Assembly (NCBI RefSeq): GCF_000227135.1
Contig: NC_018263.1
Span: 1,189,626-1,253,625 of the forward strand
Source: Leishmania donovani
Taxonomy: Eukaryota; Euglenozoa; Kinetoplastea; Trypanosomatida; Trypanosomatidae
Direction: 5' to 3'
DNA length: 64,000 nt
Positions 48,899 to 58,011 of this stretch are shown piece by piece. The position numbers were made by a program, and so were the translations under genes. Below the pieces are notes generated by a model, which saw only the letters and a list, made by a program, of their open reading frames with translations, searched no databases and was not told where the DNA came from. How positions within the stretch are numbered: the stretch's first letter is position 1; every line of letters starts with the position of its first letter.

Positions 48899-51763
48899 CT
48901 ACAAGTACAGTGATGACGCGAAAACGATATCACGCTTGATGAGCTGGATGCCCTTGAGGAACTTTTCGTGCAATTCGATGCTGCCGATGGCCGGCGACCG
49001 CGCTGCGGAGGCCAGCTGGCGCAGCATCTCCTCCAGACGACGCATCGTGCGCACAATGTCACCCTCGTACGCCGTGGTCATGCTCACGAGATCGACGAAC
49101 TTCGCCCCCTTTGCCCACAGGTAGATTACCTCCATGAGTGACGGCATAACCTTCTCCTCCGAGCTGTCTTCTTGGATTAGCCCGCTTTCGGCGCTAACGG
49201 TGGCGATGCGAGTAACAATCTCGTTGAGGTCCTTCAGCGGCTGCTCGAACTCCTGCGGCAACGAGAAGCCATCCGGGGTGCGGTGCACGTTGACGAGACA
49301 TGATAAGAGAGCCACAATCATCTCCGTCTCCATCGAGTTCAGCACGCCTTTGAAGAGCAGCTCCGTCAGCAGAATTTCGTTTTCGTCTGTTGTCGTTATC
49401 TCGCACGCTACGCGGGCCTTGCGGAGGATGATGTTGTCCTTGTCGATGTAGTCCAGGCGACGCAGCACACGCATCATCTGCTTCAGCTCTTCGGAGAAGA
49501 CCGCCTTGCCCATGCCAGCTAGCTCACCCTTCACCTGCTCCAGCTGAGCCTCGAGGTCTGCCTTTCGCTTGTACTTCTCAAACTCCTCCTGCAGCTCTGG
49601 GGTGGGGGATATGGCAAGGATGTTGCCCTCTAGCTGCTTTTGCAGGTTCGACAGCTGCGTCTGCAGCTTACTCAGCTGCGCGTCCTCGGCACCCATCTGC
49701 GCAGAGGTGAGCACGGGGATGTCGTGACCAAACTGGCGCTGCAGCTTCGACAGAATTTGCACCACCTCGGCACGCCCCCGCTCCGAGTCCGGGCTTTCGG
49801 GAAGATTTGTCTTGAGCGTTGAAAGGCACTGCACGTCCGAGAAGTCGAACGTCACTGTGTATAGGTCCGCCTTCTCCGAGGTGTACTCGCTGACCGGGCA
49901 CGGCGTCAAAGCGCTCGGATTCGACGCGTCCGCCTTCATGCATATCACAGCGGCTTGGATGGAGAAGGTGCTGGGGTCGCTGAAGTTTGGGTTCGTGCTC
50001 TTTGCGGCAAACGAGCGGCAGATGCCCCAACCAAAGTCGCGCTGATCGGAGGCGCGAATGATGTGCACAAAACGGCCTGCCTGCACCCAGTTCTTGAGGA
50101 ACTTGGGTTGGCGCAGAATGTGGTCCACCTCGTTCCTCTTCTTCGCGATCATGTCCTCGCAAATCGTGTACTGCCGGAAGGCGCTCTCGTGGGTGACGTT
50201 GATCGCCTCGATGGACCTGCGCAGAGCGGCACCCTTCTCCTCTAGCGCTGGCTTCTCACGCAGGCGCTGGAATTGCGAGAAGCTGCGCTTCATCATAAAC
50301 TCAGGATCGACGCCCTCGACGCGCAGCAGGTTCAGCACCATATTGTACGTCAGGTGGAAACTGCTGAGCAGGACGTCGGCGCCACCGCTGGTCAGCTGCT
50401 TCAGCGTGTCAGGCTCCACTGCCTCGTCCACCATGGTAATCACAACGCCGACGCGGTCGAGGCCGCGACGGCCGGCGCGCCCCGACATTTGAATGTACTC
50501 GCCGCCAGTGAGGTAGCGGTTCTTCTCACCGTCGAACTTCTTGACAGAGGTGAAGACGACGGTACGGGCCGGCATGTTAAGCCCCATCGAGAAAGTCTCG
50601 GTGGAGAAGAGAACCTTAACCAAACCCGCCTGGAAAAGAATCTCGACAACCTCCTTCAGAATCGGAAGGAGACCGGAGTGGTGGATGCCGACACCGCGCT
50701 TCAGGAGCGGTTGAAGATGCTCAATAGCGGGCAGCTTCCGGTCCTCCTCCGCCAGCGACTCCATAGCATTGTTGAACACCTCCATCACGAGAGCATCCTC
50801 TTCGGTGTTATTGAAGTTCAGTCGCGAGAGCGCGAGGGCGTTGCGCTCGCACTCCGCCTTGGCGAAGGAGAAGACGATCACAGGGTACATGTTGCGATCC
50901 ATCACGAGCTTGACGATCTCCATCATGGACTGCGAGAACCCGCCGTGACTGCGGCCACCGCTGCCCTTGTGGTTCCCGCGCGGGTCTTTGGAGGAGCCGT
51001 TGCCTGGGCCTGCCGCACCCACACCGTTTGCGCCGCCCTCCGCCCCCATCGACGCGATAGCCTTGCCGAAGTTGTCATCGCGAAATTTGCCTTTTTCATC
51101 CACGATGAGGAAGATGCCGTCGGCCCCAGCCGGATACAAGTAGTGCTGTAGCGGCACTGGCCTGTACTCTGTGTGAATGACGTGCACCTTTGTGGTGGGA
51201 TGGATGTTCTCCACCCAGTCCGCAAACTCGCGCGCGTTCGGGATGGTGGCGGAGAGGAAAACGTACTGGCATCCCTCAGGCAGCAAGCTGATTGTTTCCT
51301 CCCACACCACGCCACGCGACTTGTCGCGCATGTAGTGTACCTCATCGAAGACGACGCAGCCCACCTCGCGCAGCATTTCGGTGCCGCGGTACAGCATGCT
51401 GCGTAGAATCTCTGTCGTCATGACAAGGCAGTCCGCGTCCGCCTTGATGGTGGTGTCGCCGGTCATGAGACCGACGGAGTCGAACTTCTCGGAGAACTCG
51501 CGGAACTTTTGGTTGCTAAGGGCCTTGATGGGGGAGGTGTAAATGATGCGCTTCTTCTCTCGCAGAGCCTTGGCGATGGCGTAGAGCGCCACGGTAGTCT
51601 TACCTGCCGACGTGTGCGCCGACACTAGAACACTGTCGCCCTCCTCGAGAGCGTCGATACTCGTCTTCTGGAACGTGTCCAGCTCATAGGGGAAAGTGAT
51701 GGCCGGGTCGACCTCGCGGCGTGTCCGCTTCGCCACCGGTTCGTCTTCGCGTCTGTCTGACAT
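48899..51763 (-). CDS. MTR4: MTR4 exosome-cofactor DExH RNA helicase
   Basis: A 954-residue Ski2-like helicase. Motifs: Walker A SAHTSAGKT, Ia TSPIKALSNQK, DEVHYMRD (motif II), SATIPN (III), then QMSGRAGRRG (VI). The arch insertion follows and the end reads LIKRDIVFASSLYL, the usual MTR4 C-terminus. MTR4 unwinds RNA and feeds it to the nuclear exosome during rRNA processing and surveillance. It lies just upstream (in transcription) of Obg and downstream of RRP41A, an exosome core subunit, with the GPx-like gene in between. A Ser/Gly/Asn-rich insert of about 45 residues occurs in the helicase core near residue 245-290. The ATG at 51763 (MSDRREDEP) is used; the open frame runs further upstream through the TG microsatellite and codes for a His-Thr repeat, which is not credible protein. 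Confidence 0.93.
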   Translation of the reverse strand: MSDRREDEPVAKRTRREVDPAITFPYELDTFQKTSIDALEEGDSVLVSAHTSAGKTTVALYAIAKALREKKRIIYTSPIKALSNQKFREFSEKFDSVGLMTGDTTIKADADCLVMTTEILRSMLYRGTEMLREVGCVVFDEVHYMRDKSRGVVWEETISLLPEGCQYVFLSATIPNAREFADWVENIHPTTKVHVIHTEYRPVPLQHYLYPAGADGIFLIVDEKGKFRDDNFGKAIASMGAEGGANGVGAAGPGNGSSKDPRGNHKGSGGRSHGGFSQSMMEIVKLVMDRNMYPVIVFSFAKAECERNALALSRLNFNNTEEDALVMEVFNNAMESLAEEDRKLPAIEHLQPLLKRGVGIHHSGLLPILKEVVEILFQAGLVKVLFSTETFSMGLNMPARTVVFTSVKKFDGEKNRYLTGGEYIQMSGRAGRRGLDRVGVVITMVDEAVEPDTLKQLTSGGADVLLSSFHLTYNMVLNLLRVEGVDPEFMMKRSFSQFQRLREKPALEEKGAALRRSIEAINVTHESAFRQYTICEDMIAKKRNEVDHILRQPKFLKNWVQAGRFVHIIRASDQRDFGWGICRSFAAKSTNPNFSDPSTFSIQAAVICMKADASNPSALTPCPVSEYTSEKADLYTVTFDFSDVQCLSTLKTNLPESPDSERGRAEVVQILSKLQRQFGHDIPVLTSAQMGAEDAQLSKLQTQLSNLQKQLEGNILAISPTPELQEEFEKYKRKADLEAQLEQVKGELAGMGKAVFSEELKQMMRVLRRLDYIDKDNIILRKARVACEITTTDENEILLTELLFKGVLNSMETEMIVALLSCLVNVHRTPDGFSLPQEFEQPLKDLNEIVTRIATVSAESGLIQEDSSEEKVMPSLMEVIYLWAKGAKFVDLVSMTTAYEGDIVRTMRRLEEMLRQLASAARSPAIGSIELHEKFLKGIQLIKRDIVFASSLYL

Positions 51764-51806
51764 TGGTAACACTGTGTGCGTGCCTTGGAATCTAGAAATA
51801 TGTATC

Positions 51807-51839
<33 letters not shown>

Positions 51840-52259
51840 GTGTTTTCGTGATTCCACGGCGCCGCGATGTGGATACAAGGGTTGTACCCTCGTGCAGATG
51901 AGGTTTGTGTGCTCGACCACGTGCGAAGACACGCACTGGGCAAGGGATATAAAGAAGGGGTGGTCGGAGGGTAGCACCAGTGAGGTGGACATTTACGGCA
52001 GAGGCAAGATGGAGAGAATGAAGGCGGCTTCGGAAAGCTGTGCGGCTTCGCCCTCTCTCGCTATGCTGACTTGGTGAAAAATTTGGTCAAAAAGCACATA
52101 GCTCGCGTCTTTTCGACCATCTGCGTCTTTTGTTTTTATTTTTTTTTTGTGCATGAGTGCCCGCGCACGTTTCTGAGAGTTTTGTCAAGGAGGCACGCAG
52201 TTCTCGCCTCCTCCTCCACCAAGAGACTCGTGCTGCCATCTTGATTGCTTTCCAACTCA
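51764..52259. other. MTR4 5' flank with long TG repeat
   Basis: About 500 bp. The TG microsatellite lies 44 bp upstream of the MTR4 ATG. A T-rich stretch at 52129-52151 is next to the GPx-like stop. No gene. Confidence 0.65.
51807..51842. repeat. (TG)n microsatellite
   Basis: About 18 TG units with one CG interruption; on the transcribed strand CA repeats directly before the MTR4 start. Its length may vary between strains and might affect splicing or the 5' UTR. Confidence 0.92.
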
Positions 52260-52718
52260 CTACAAAACACACTCGATGGACTGCCGCAGCGTGTCCATGG
52301 AGCAGCCAGGCTTCAGCTTACGGCGCGGCACACCGCTGCGGTCACACAGGTACTTGGTGTAGTTCCACAGGGGAGCTCCCTTCTGCACCCGTAGCATCTG
52401 AAACAGCGGGTCGGCTGAGGAACCCTTCACGTTGACCCGGTCAAAGACAGGAAAGAGCAGCCCAAGGTCCTTGCACCACTGCGCAATTTCGGTATTGTTG
52501 AGCGGCTCTTGATTCGCAAACTGCGCGCACGGAAACGCGAGAACGGTGAACCTGCGGGAGCCATACGCCTGTTGCACCTCGTTCAGTATCTCGATGTTGG
52601 TGGATGCAAGGCTGCATCGCGACGCCACGTTCACGATAAGCGTCGCATAGCCAGAGTACTTTTGCAAAAAAACAGTCTTGCCATTTTGCACAGCGCTATA
52701 GGTGAAGATGGATGCCAT
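52260..52718 (-). CDS. Divergent glutathione-peroxidase-like protein (non-seleno)
   Basis: A 152-residue thioredoxin-fold protein of the GPx family. The catalytic set is present with normal spacing: Cys35 in NVASRCSLAS, Gln70 in FANQEPLN, and Trp118-Asn119 in LWNYTKYL. C82 (QWCKDLG) lies one residue from where trypanosomatid tryparedoxin peroxidases keep their resolving Cys, so it is a candidate partner. Trypanosomatid GPx proteins reduce lipid hydroperoxides with tryparedoxin rather than glutathione. Overall identity to those enzymes seems low and there is no targeting sequence, so substrate and location are uncertain. The ATG at 52718 is chosen: a pyrimidine tract with a GACAG acceptor lies 32 nt upstream, while a longer open frame passes through the tract. 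Confidence 0.8.
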   Translation of the reverse strand: MASIFTYSAVQNGKTVFLQKYSGYATLIVNVASRCSLASTNIEILNEVQQAYGSRRFTVLAFPCAQFANQEPLNNTEIAQWCKDLGLLFPVFDRVNVKGSSADPLFQMLRVQKGAPLWNYTKYLCDRSGVPRRKLKPGCSMDTLRQSIECVL

Positions 52719-52749
52719 GCCAACAGCGAGGTCCCACAGACACACGGAG

Positions 52750-52845
52750 CTGTCGTGTACAAGCGAGGGGGTAGGCCAAAACCAAAAACAACAGACAGAG
52801 AAAAAAGACGCAGGCCACGCGGCGGAGGGAGGGGGAGGGGTGAGG
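52750..52845 (-). promoter_or_regulatory. Candidate trans-splice acceptor for the GPx-like gene
   Basis: On the minus strand a C/T-rich region (CACCCCTCCCCCTCCCTCC, then GTCTTTTTTCTCTGTCTG) reaches GACAG at 52750. This supports the start at 52718. Confidence 0.45.
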
Positions 52846-53510
52846 CGTAGCGGTTTGATGCGGCTATGAATGGGAGAAACCGCGCCGAGGAGTTTCTCCT
52901 GTGTCGCCAACTTCTGTTTAACGGTTTGCACCACACGAAGGATTCGACAAAAAAGGGCAGAGGGAGAACATACAGCAGCATCAGCAGCAGCATATACGAA
53001 GGTGCAGACATGGAAGAGAGCGGCCAATGGGAGAAATAGCCATCCGTACGCGCCCGGGAGGGTGATGGAGGACGATGGCACCGGAAACAGTCGAGCCTGT
53101 AGCAGTGTGGCTGCGATTGGCAAAGAGGAGCGGGAGTGAGGAGCCGCCTGCAAGCGTCTTGCAAGGCCTTGCGCTGCTGTTGCGTGACAAGAGCAGCTCA
53201 CCTTCTGCTTTTCAAGTGGGCATGACATGATCTCACATACGACGCATACACGCTCTTTTCCTTTTTTGTTGTTCTGCGCTTCGCTTCTTCTTGCGGGCAG
53301 TTGCCAAGGAATCGCAAGGAAGGAGGGAGCGATGCGTTACTCGAAGGGTTAGTGCTAGAAAAAACTGCTGGATGCACGACGACAAAAAGCGAGGAAGCGG
53401 GGGGAGGGGGGAGGGAGGGCAATAGGAGGTGCTGTGGATGAGGCGGCCAACCAAAACCTAGGTGATACCTCAAACACTTAATGAGCTGCTGCTCCGTTGA
53501 TTTTCCAAAA

Positions 53511-53528
53511 GCAGCAGCAGCAGCAGCA
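53511..53528. repeat. (GCA)6 trinucleotide run
   Basis: Six GCA/CAG units 35 bp beyond the RRP41A stop, in its 3' UTR. Confidence 0.85.
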
Positions 53529-53562
53529 CAGGGATGCCGTCCCAAGCACAACACGGGTGCAA

Positions 53563-54303
53563 CTAGCTTTGTAGCGTCAAGATCTTCTTTGCATGTTCCT
53601 CCAGCGCCTTTCGCATTGCTGTCTCAAAGAGCTTCGTGGCACCCTCCTCCGCGCACTTGAGCAGCCGCGCCGCCGAGTCTGGAGGTAGCCGCGACGCCGT
53701 CTCCAGCCAAATGATGTTCCGCGTGTCGTGTCCCGTGAATGCCGCCGCAATCACTGGACACTGAGAGCGCAACTCGTCGTTTGTCAAATCTATCAGCATG
53801 TGCTCATCCAGAATGCCTGCATCGATGCAGCACACCGCGTCCCGCATGGCAACGTTTGCATCGATCAGGGCGAGGCACGCCGCGTTGACGCACGCGATTT
53901 TCTCGTTCCCGTCCTTCTGAAGGACCTCGATGTAAATGTGAATCTGCGAGTTTGGATACTGGGAGAGGAGAATGACGGAGCGGGCCACTTGCACCACAGC
54001 GGCGCCGATGTCCTCCGAGAGCTTGCTACGCCTCTGCGGATTGCGACGGTTTTCTCCAGCAAAAGCGGCGACCGCCACTTCGCACGTGACGAGCCCCTTA
54101 TCGTGCTTTGCCTCCTGCTTGTGGAGCGACTCTCGCGGCCCAAAGACGCATGCGCACACTTTTGACTGCCCAAGCGTGATGTCGCAACTGCCGTCACACG
54201 CGGAAAGCGTGCCGAATGCGATGTCCATGCGCCGTGCCTCCAGCGGGCGACGGCCGTCCAGGCGAAGACCCGCTGGACTGACGTACTCCTTTTGGCGAGA
54301 CAT
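53563..54303 (-). CDS. RRP41A: Exosome core subunit RRP41A (RNase PH fold)
   Basis: A 246-residue RNase PH-fold protein. The opening SPAGLRLDGRRPLEARRMDI, CDGSCDITLGQSKVCACVFGP, the ERRSKLSEDIG-like segment NPQRRSKLSEDIGAAV and CCIDAGILDEHML are typical of RRP41. In trypanosomes RRP41A is part of the nine-subunit exosome ring that degrades and trims RNA; the eukaryotic ring is mostly structural while RRP44/RRP6 cut. It sits near MTR4. The start at 54303 (MSRQKEYVSP) matches the family; an in-frame extension to 54504 runs through the pyrimidine tract and is Pro/Ser/Leu-rich noise. Catalytic ability cannot be judged from sequence alone but is not expected. Confidence 0.92.
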   Translation of the reverse strand: MSRQKEYVSPAGLRLDGRRPLEARRMDIAFGTLSACDGSCDITLGQSKVCACVFGPRESLHKQEAKHDKGLVTCEVAVAAFAGENRRNPQRRSKLSEDIGAAVVQVARSVILLSQYPNSQIHIYIEVLQKDGNEKIACVNAACLALIDANVAMRDAVCCIDAGILDEHMLIDLTNDELRSQCPVIAAAFTGHDTRNIIWLETASRLPPDSAARLLKCAEEGATKLFETAMRKALEEHAKKILTLQS

Positions 54304-54877
54304 ATCGCTGTTCGCTGACAACAACCTCACCGTACCATAAGAAAGGGAATGGCGCACACGAGCAAAAGCAGAGGAAGGGGCCGACAGTATGGCGGTAGGA
54401 AGGGAGGGAAGAGAGATCCGTAAGGGGAAGCGAGGGAGGCTTGAAAGGGGGGGGGAGATGGGTGGGAGGGTCATGGCAACGAGCATGCGGCTTTCCTGTG
54501 ACAATCACGATCAAGTGAATGAAGGGGAGGAAGCGGAAGCGCGGAGAAAAACGTAGCATGGTGCACGAGTCTCTTCCCACTCGGAGAGGATGGGCGTATT
54601 CGAGCTCCAGACCTAACGCCGGAGCCAACGCATGCATCGACAGCGGTCGCGACGTACGCCACGGTTTTACAAGAAACACAGAGAGTTCATTGCTATTGTT
54701 GCTCTGTGCGTGTCTGTATCTGTATCGACGACTGAATCAGATCATTGCAGGTTCAGAAAGGTGGGGGAATCTGTGTAGCAAAAGCTGACGCCTTCCCTCG
54801 TGGTACGTAACTTGGCCATTGTGCAACGACGACAGATAAACGCTCTCTGTGCGCGTTGATATTTCTGGCTGTGCCCA
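54304..54877. other. RRP41A 5' flank, non-coding
   Basis: About 570 bp. The minus strand is strongly C/T-rich from 54375 to 54460, a likely splice tract for RRP41A. No gene. Confidence 0.6.
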
Positions 54878-55102
54878 TCATCCCGGGTCGTCATCGCCCC
54901 GAGGTGCTGCTTCTGTTCGGACACCCAGCATACGGTGAACGTGCGCGATCGTGCAGTCCTGATGCTGTGCAATCAGACCAATTAGTTCCTGCGCGAGGTC
55001 TCTTGAGGCGTTGTAGCGGTGCAAAAGCTCGGCAAGCGGCAACGCGGACAGCTCCCAGCACAGCAGCTGGTAGGGTGTGGCGACGTCCTCTTCGATGGGC
55101 AT
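54878..55102 (-). CDS. Small acidic-helical protein, unknown function
   Basis: A 74-residue frame with a true ATG (MPIEEDVATPYQ). It is Leu/Ala/Glu-rich, predicted helical (LLCWELSALPLAELLHRYNA), with a disordered acidic end (RGDDDPG). No signal, membrane segment or known motif. Balanced composition and its position in a normal slot between RRP41A and the AP mu gene suggest a real small gene, perhaps a subunit of a multi-protein complex. I do not recognise the family. Confidence 0.5.
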   Translation of the reverse strand: MPIEEDVATPYQLLCWELSALPLAELLHRYNASRDLAQELIGLIAQHQDCTIAHVHRMLGVRTEAAPRGDDDPG

Positions 55103-56223
55103 ACTCCGTGCGCCCTTGTTTTCGAAATGTTACGCTCACAGTCTTTCTGATTGTCGGAGGCGGTATAGGAGAAACAGAGCGAGAGCGCGGGCGAGGTAGG
55201 GAGGGACGGCGACACTCGTTGGCGGGGAAGGCCAGGAGAAACGGGAAACGACAGCCTTTCCTTTTGTTTTCTTCGACCAGGAGGAACACCGTATAGTGTC
55301 CCTGCGGGACGCACTCTGTAGATGTGCATCGGTGCGAGTATGCTCGCCACGCATGTCCTCTGCACTTCTTTTCTCACCTTTCCCCTAGATGCAGCCGCAA
55401 CTGAAGAAAAGGCGAGGAAGTCTTCGTCTTCACGCTATCACGAGGGAGAAGGCAGGCGCATGCTCGAGGCTGACGTATACAGGGTAGTCGAAGCGGATCG
55501 CCAGCGTCTTCCATCGGCTCATCATCATGCGCTTGCATCCGGGGGGCGGGAGCTGTAGAGAGGAAGTAAGCGCACCAAACATAAAATCAACGCAACAAAC
55601 AACGAAACACAAGGGGCCGCAAACAAGAAGGGAGGACAGAGAGACGAAAAGAGCCAAGGCCTACCACACACAGCACACACACGCATACGTACGTGCACAC
55701 AGCTGCCCATATGCCACGTGGGGTGGCAACGGCAACATATACGCGTGTATGTGTGTGTGATGTCTGGATAGGGGATGCCCAAGGCACGACGAACGACGAA
55801 GAAAGCGAAACACGGAACAGGAGAGTTACAACAGCGCAACAAAGCGGACTGAAGCGCGTCGCGAACACACGAGGCAGGATGCGTGTGCAGTTGTGGCGGC
55901 TGAATGGGAGAGCGAAAGGGCAGCTGACGACCGTCAAGCGGATTTAGCGCTCCATCGCGTTGACGGGAGGAGGTGGATGAGGCCCGAGAAGTCGCCCTTC
56001 TCCCTCACCGGTTTCTTTTATGACCGTTGCAAGCCAGTGCCTCGCTCCCGCTCCTCCCTCCCCCTCCTCCACTTCTTTAGGGTTTCCACACCATGCCTGC
56101 ATTCGAAGAAGAGCACCTATGCACACATGCATCCACACGCACGCCACATGTAGAGCGGATGGTGAGTTGAATGGGGGAGCAGCGGGTGCGGTTCTACACA
56201 CACGGCGGCACACACAGCGTGCG
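55103..56223. other. Spacer downstream of AP mu gene
   Basis: About 1.1 kb, non-coding, with TG and CA-rich parts (55670-55760) typical of a 3' UTR. No frame with a domain. Confidence 0.65.
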
Positions 56224-57540
56224 CTATATGCGGCACTGATAATCACCCGCCATGACGGTGTAGCGAATCCATTTGCTTGCCGTGTACATCAACGTTGGCT
56301 CCTTGACGACCAGCTCATTGATGCGCAAGCCTGTAAGCGACAGGGACACACACTGGAACGCGATGCGGATAGGCGGCTTCGTCCACAGCAACTCCGTGTT
56401 CTCCGTCGGGGCAATCTGGCGGATCTCTGCGAAGAAAGTGATTTCCTCCCCACTCTTCACCTCCGGCAGCTTCCAAACGATGGCGTGGCTTACGGGGTCA
56501 TAATTAGCCTTGCCACGCCCCACCTTCACTTCAGCAGTAGCTGTATTGTCCGGACAGGCGACGCTCACCTGGACGTCTTTGGCGGCCCGACCAGCTGAGG
56601 TGTCTGAGCGTAGTGTGAACTCGACCTCCGTGCGTGTCTTCGAGATCTCTCGTGCCTTGGCCGACAGCACCTTCATCGGTGGCTGCACGTTCACATTGGA
56701 GCGGTACGTCATGAGGGTGAACTTTCCATCCGGCGGCACAAAGGTGAGCCGTCGCTCTTCACCAGAAGCTTTGAGGCGGACGCAGTTGTGAAAGGAGATG
56801 CTTGACAAGGGAACCACCTCTCCTGTACCACCGGCACCATGGCTCTCGACCGCCTCGTCGATACCGTGACTCATCACTTTCGCGTTCCAGTTCAGCTGGC
56901 ACTCCGGCATCCCGGAGAGGAAGTTGTTCATCACCACGCGCCCTAACACGCTGCTCTGCAGCGTCTCTCCTGTTTGGGAGAGCAGCAGATTCACATCTTC
57001 AAAAACGTCAACGAACACTTCGTTCACACGGAACGCAAGACCCTCCACCCGCCACGGCGTTTCGCCGGTCATCCTATCGGCGATGCGCTCCGATTCGCGA
57101 GTGCTCTTCAGAACGGCAGCATCCACGCCGTCTTTCGTGATAAATTCCTTCATTGCCTCTGCGTCCGTCAGGATGGGGTATCCGAAGTCCATCGACTCAT
57201 CGATGATGCCCTGCAGAGCAACAAAGTTCTCCTTGATCCGCTTTTCGTCCAAGCCCTCGTAGTCATTTTGGATGTGCTGCAGCAGCCGTGCACCGTACTG
57301 GAGACACATGAGGCAGTTGACATTTGAGTCGGACACCATCACGACGTACAGCTCCGTCAGCTTAAGGTGAATGAAGCACATGCGTTTCACAATGTTGACA
57401 GGGCAACGGTCAACCTGCTTTGTAGAGATGATCTCACTGCAGAAGGTTTCGGCTAGCGACCGCACAGAGTTTCCAGCCCGAAACGTCCGCGAGAGCACCA
57501 CGTCTCCGCGGGAGTTCAGGAACATCAAAACTGATAGCAT
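56224..57540 (-). CDS. Clathrin adaptor mu subunit, probably AP-2
   Basis: A 438-residue medium chain. The N-terminal longin-like part (FLNSRGDVVLSRTFR... NFVALQGIIDESMDFGYP) and a C-terminal mu-homology domain (WRVEGLAFRVNEVFVDVFEDVNL, LSGMPECQL, FHNCVRL, FVPPDGKFTLMTYR) are intact. It ends with WIRYTVMAGDYQCRI. The end pattern and GRVVMNNFLSGMPEC favour AP-2 over AP-3, with AP-1 or AP-4 still possible. AP-2 selects cargo with Tyr-based signals for clathrin-coated vesicles at the flagellar pocket; Leishmania keeps AP-2 although African trypanosomes lost it, as I recall. The ATG at 57540 (MLSVLMFLN) is used; the frame continues four codons upstream via TTG only. Confidence 0.85.
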   Translation of the reverse strand: MLSVLMFLNSRGDVVLSRTFRAGNSVRSLAETFCSEIISTKQVDRCPVNIVKRMCFIHLKLTELYVVMVSDSNVNCLMCLQYGARLLQHIQNDYEGLDEKRIKENFVALQGIIDESMDFGYPILTDAEAMKEFITKDGVDAAVLKSTRESERIADRMTGETPWRVEGLAFRVNEVFVDVFEDVNLLLSQTGETLQSSVLGRVVMNNFLSGMPECQLNWNAKVMSHGIDEAVESHGAGGTGEVVPLSSISFHNCVRLKASGEERRLTFVPPDGKFTLMTYRSNVNVQPPMKVLSAKAREISKTRTEVEFTLRSDTSAGRAAKDVQVSVACPDNTATAEVKVGRGKANYDPVSHAIVWKLPEVKSGEEITFFAEIRQIAPTENTELLWTKPPIRIAFQCVSLSLTGLRINELVVKEPTLMYTASKWIRYTVMAGDYQCRI

Positions 57541-58011
57541 TGCTTGCTGCAAGGCCGCTGCTTCGCCTGCAAGCTACAGCCCAATGATGCAATGAGTTTT
57601 GTGTACGTAGGATGTGATGTGCGGTGCTCCCATACTATTCAACAGAGGGGATAGGGGGGAAGGGAGGCGGAGTGCAGGGAGGAAGGCCTTGACAAACAGG
57701 GCATGAGAGGAGTTAAGACAGAGGAGTCGGGAAAGGAAAACGGAGGAGGCACAGCACAAACGCCGCTTCGCGTGACGTAACACCACTGTGCGCGCACTGA
57801 GCAAGTTCGCCCTCGCTTTTAGTCGGGTCTGCAGAACAGCTGCATGTCTTTCTCACGCACTCATCTCGGAACGCACACACACACACACACACACACGTGC
57901 AAACACATACGCGCACGGCTCCAAATACGCGACACCACCAACAACCATAACTGCACGCGCGAAACATAGTAGTAGCTGCTAAGAGCAGATGCAAAGTGTC
58001 TGCGCGGCTCG
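57541..58011. other. Spacer with CA microsatellite
   Basis: About 470 bp, non-coding. A (CA)n run at 57874-57896 lies between the SF3B6 stop and the AP mu start. Confidence 0.65.
57874..57896. repeat. (CA)n microsatellite
   Basis: Eleven to twelve CA units in the SF3B6 3' flank. Confidence 0.9.

Larger units (their letters stand above)
52719..53562. other. Spacer between RRP41A and GPx-like genes
   Basis: About 840 bp without a credible gene. It holds the acceptor tract for the GPx-like gene and a (GCA)6 run at 53511-53528. Confidence 0.65.

Noticed and set aside
50273..51151. Open frame of 292 codons on the plus strand opposite MTR4
   Set aside because: Antisense shadow within the MTR4 helicase core.
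51764..51943. N-terminal extension of MTR4 with a His-Thr repeat
   Set aside because: It is a translation of the TG microsatellite in the 5' flank; the conserved protein starts at 51763.
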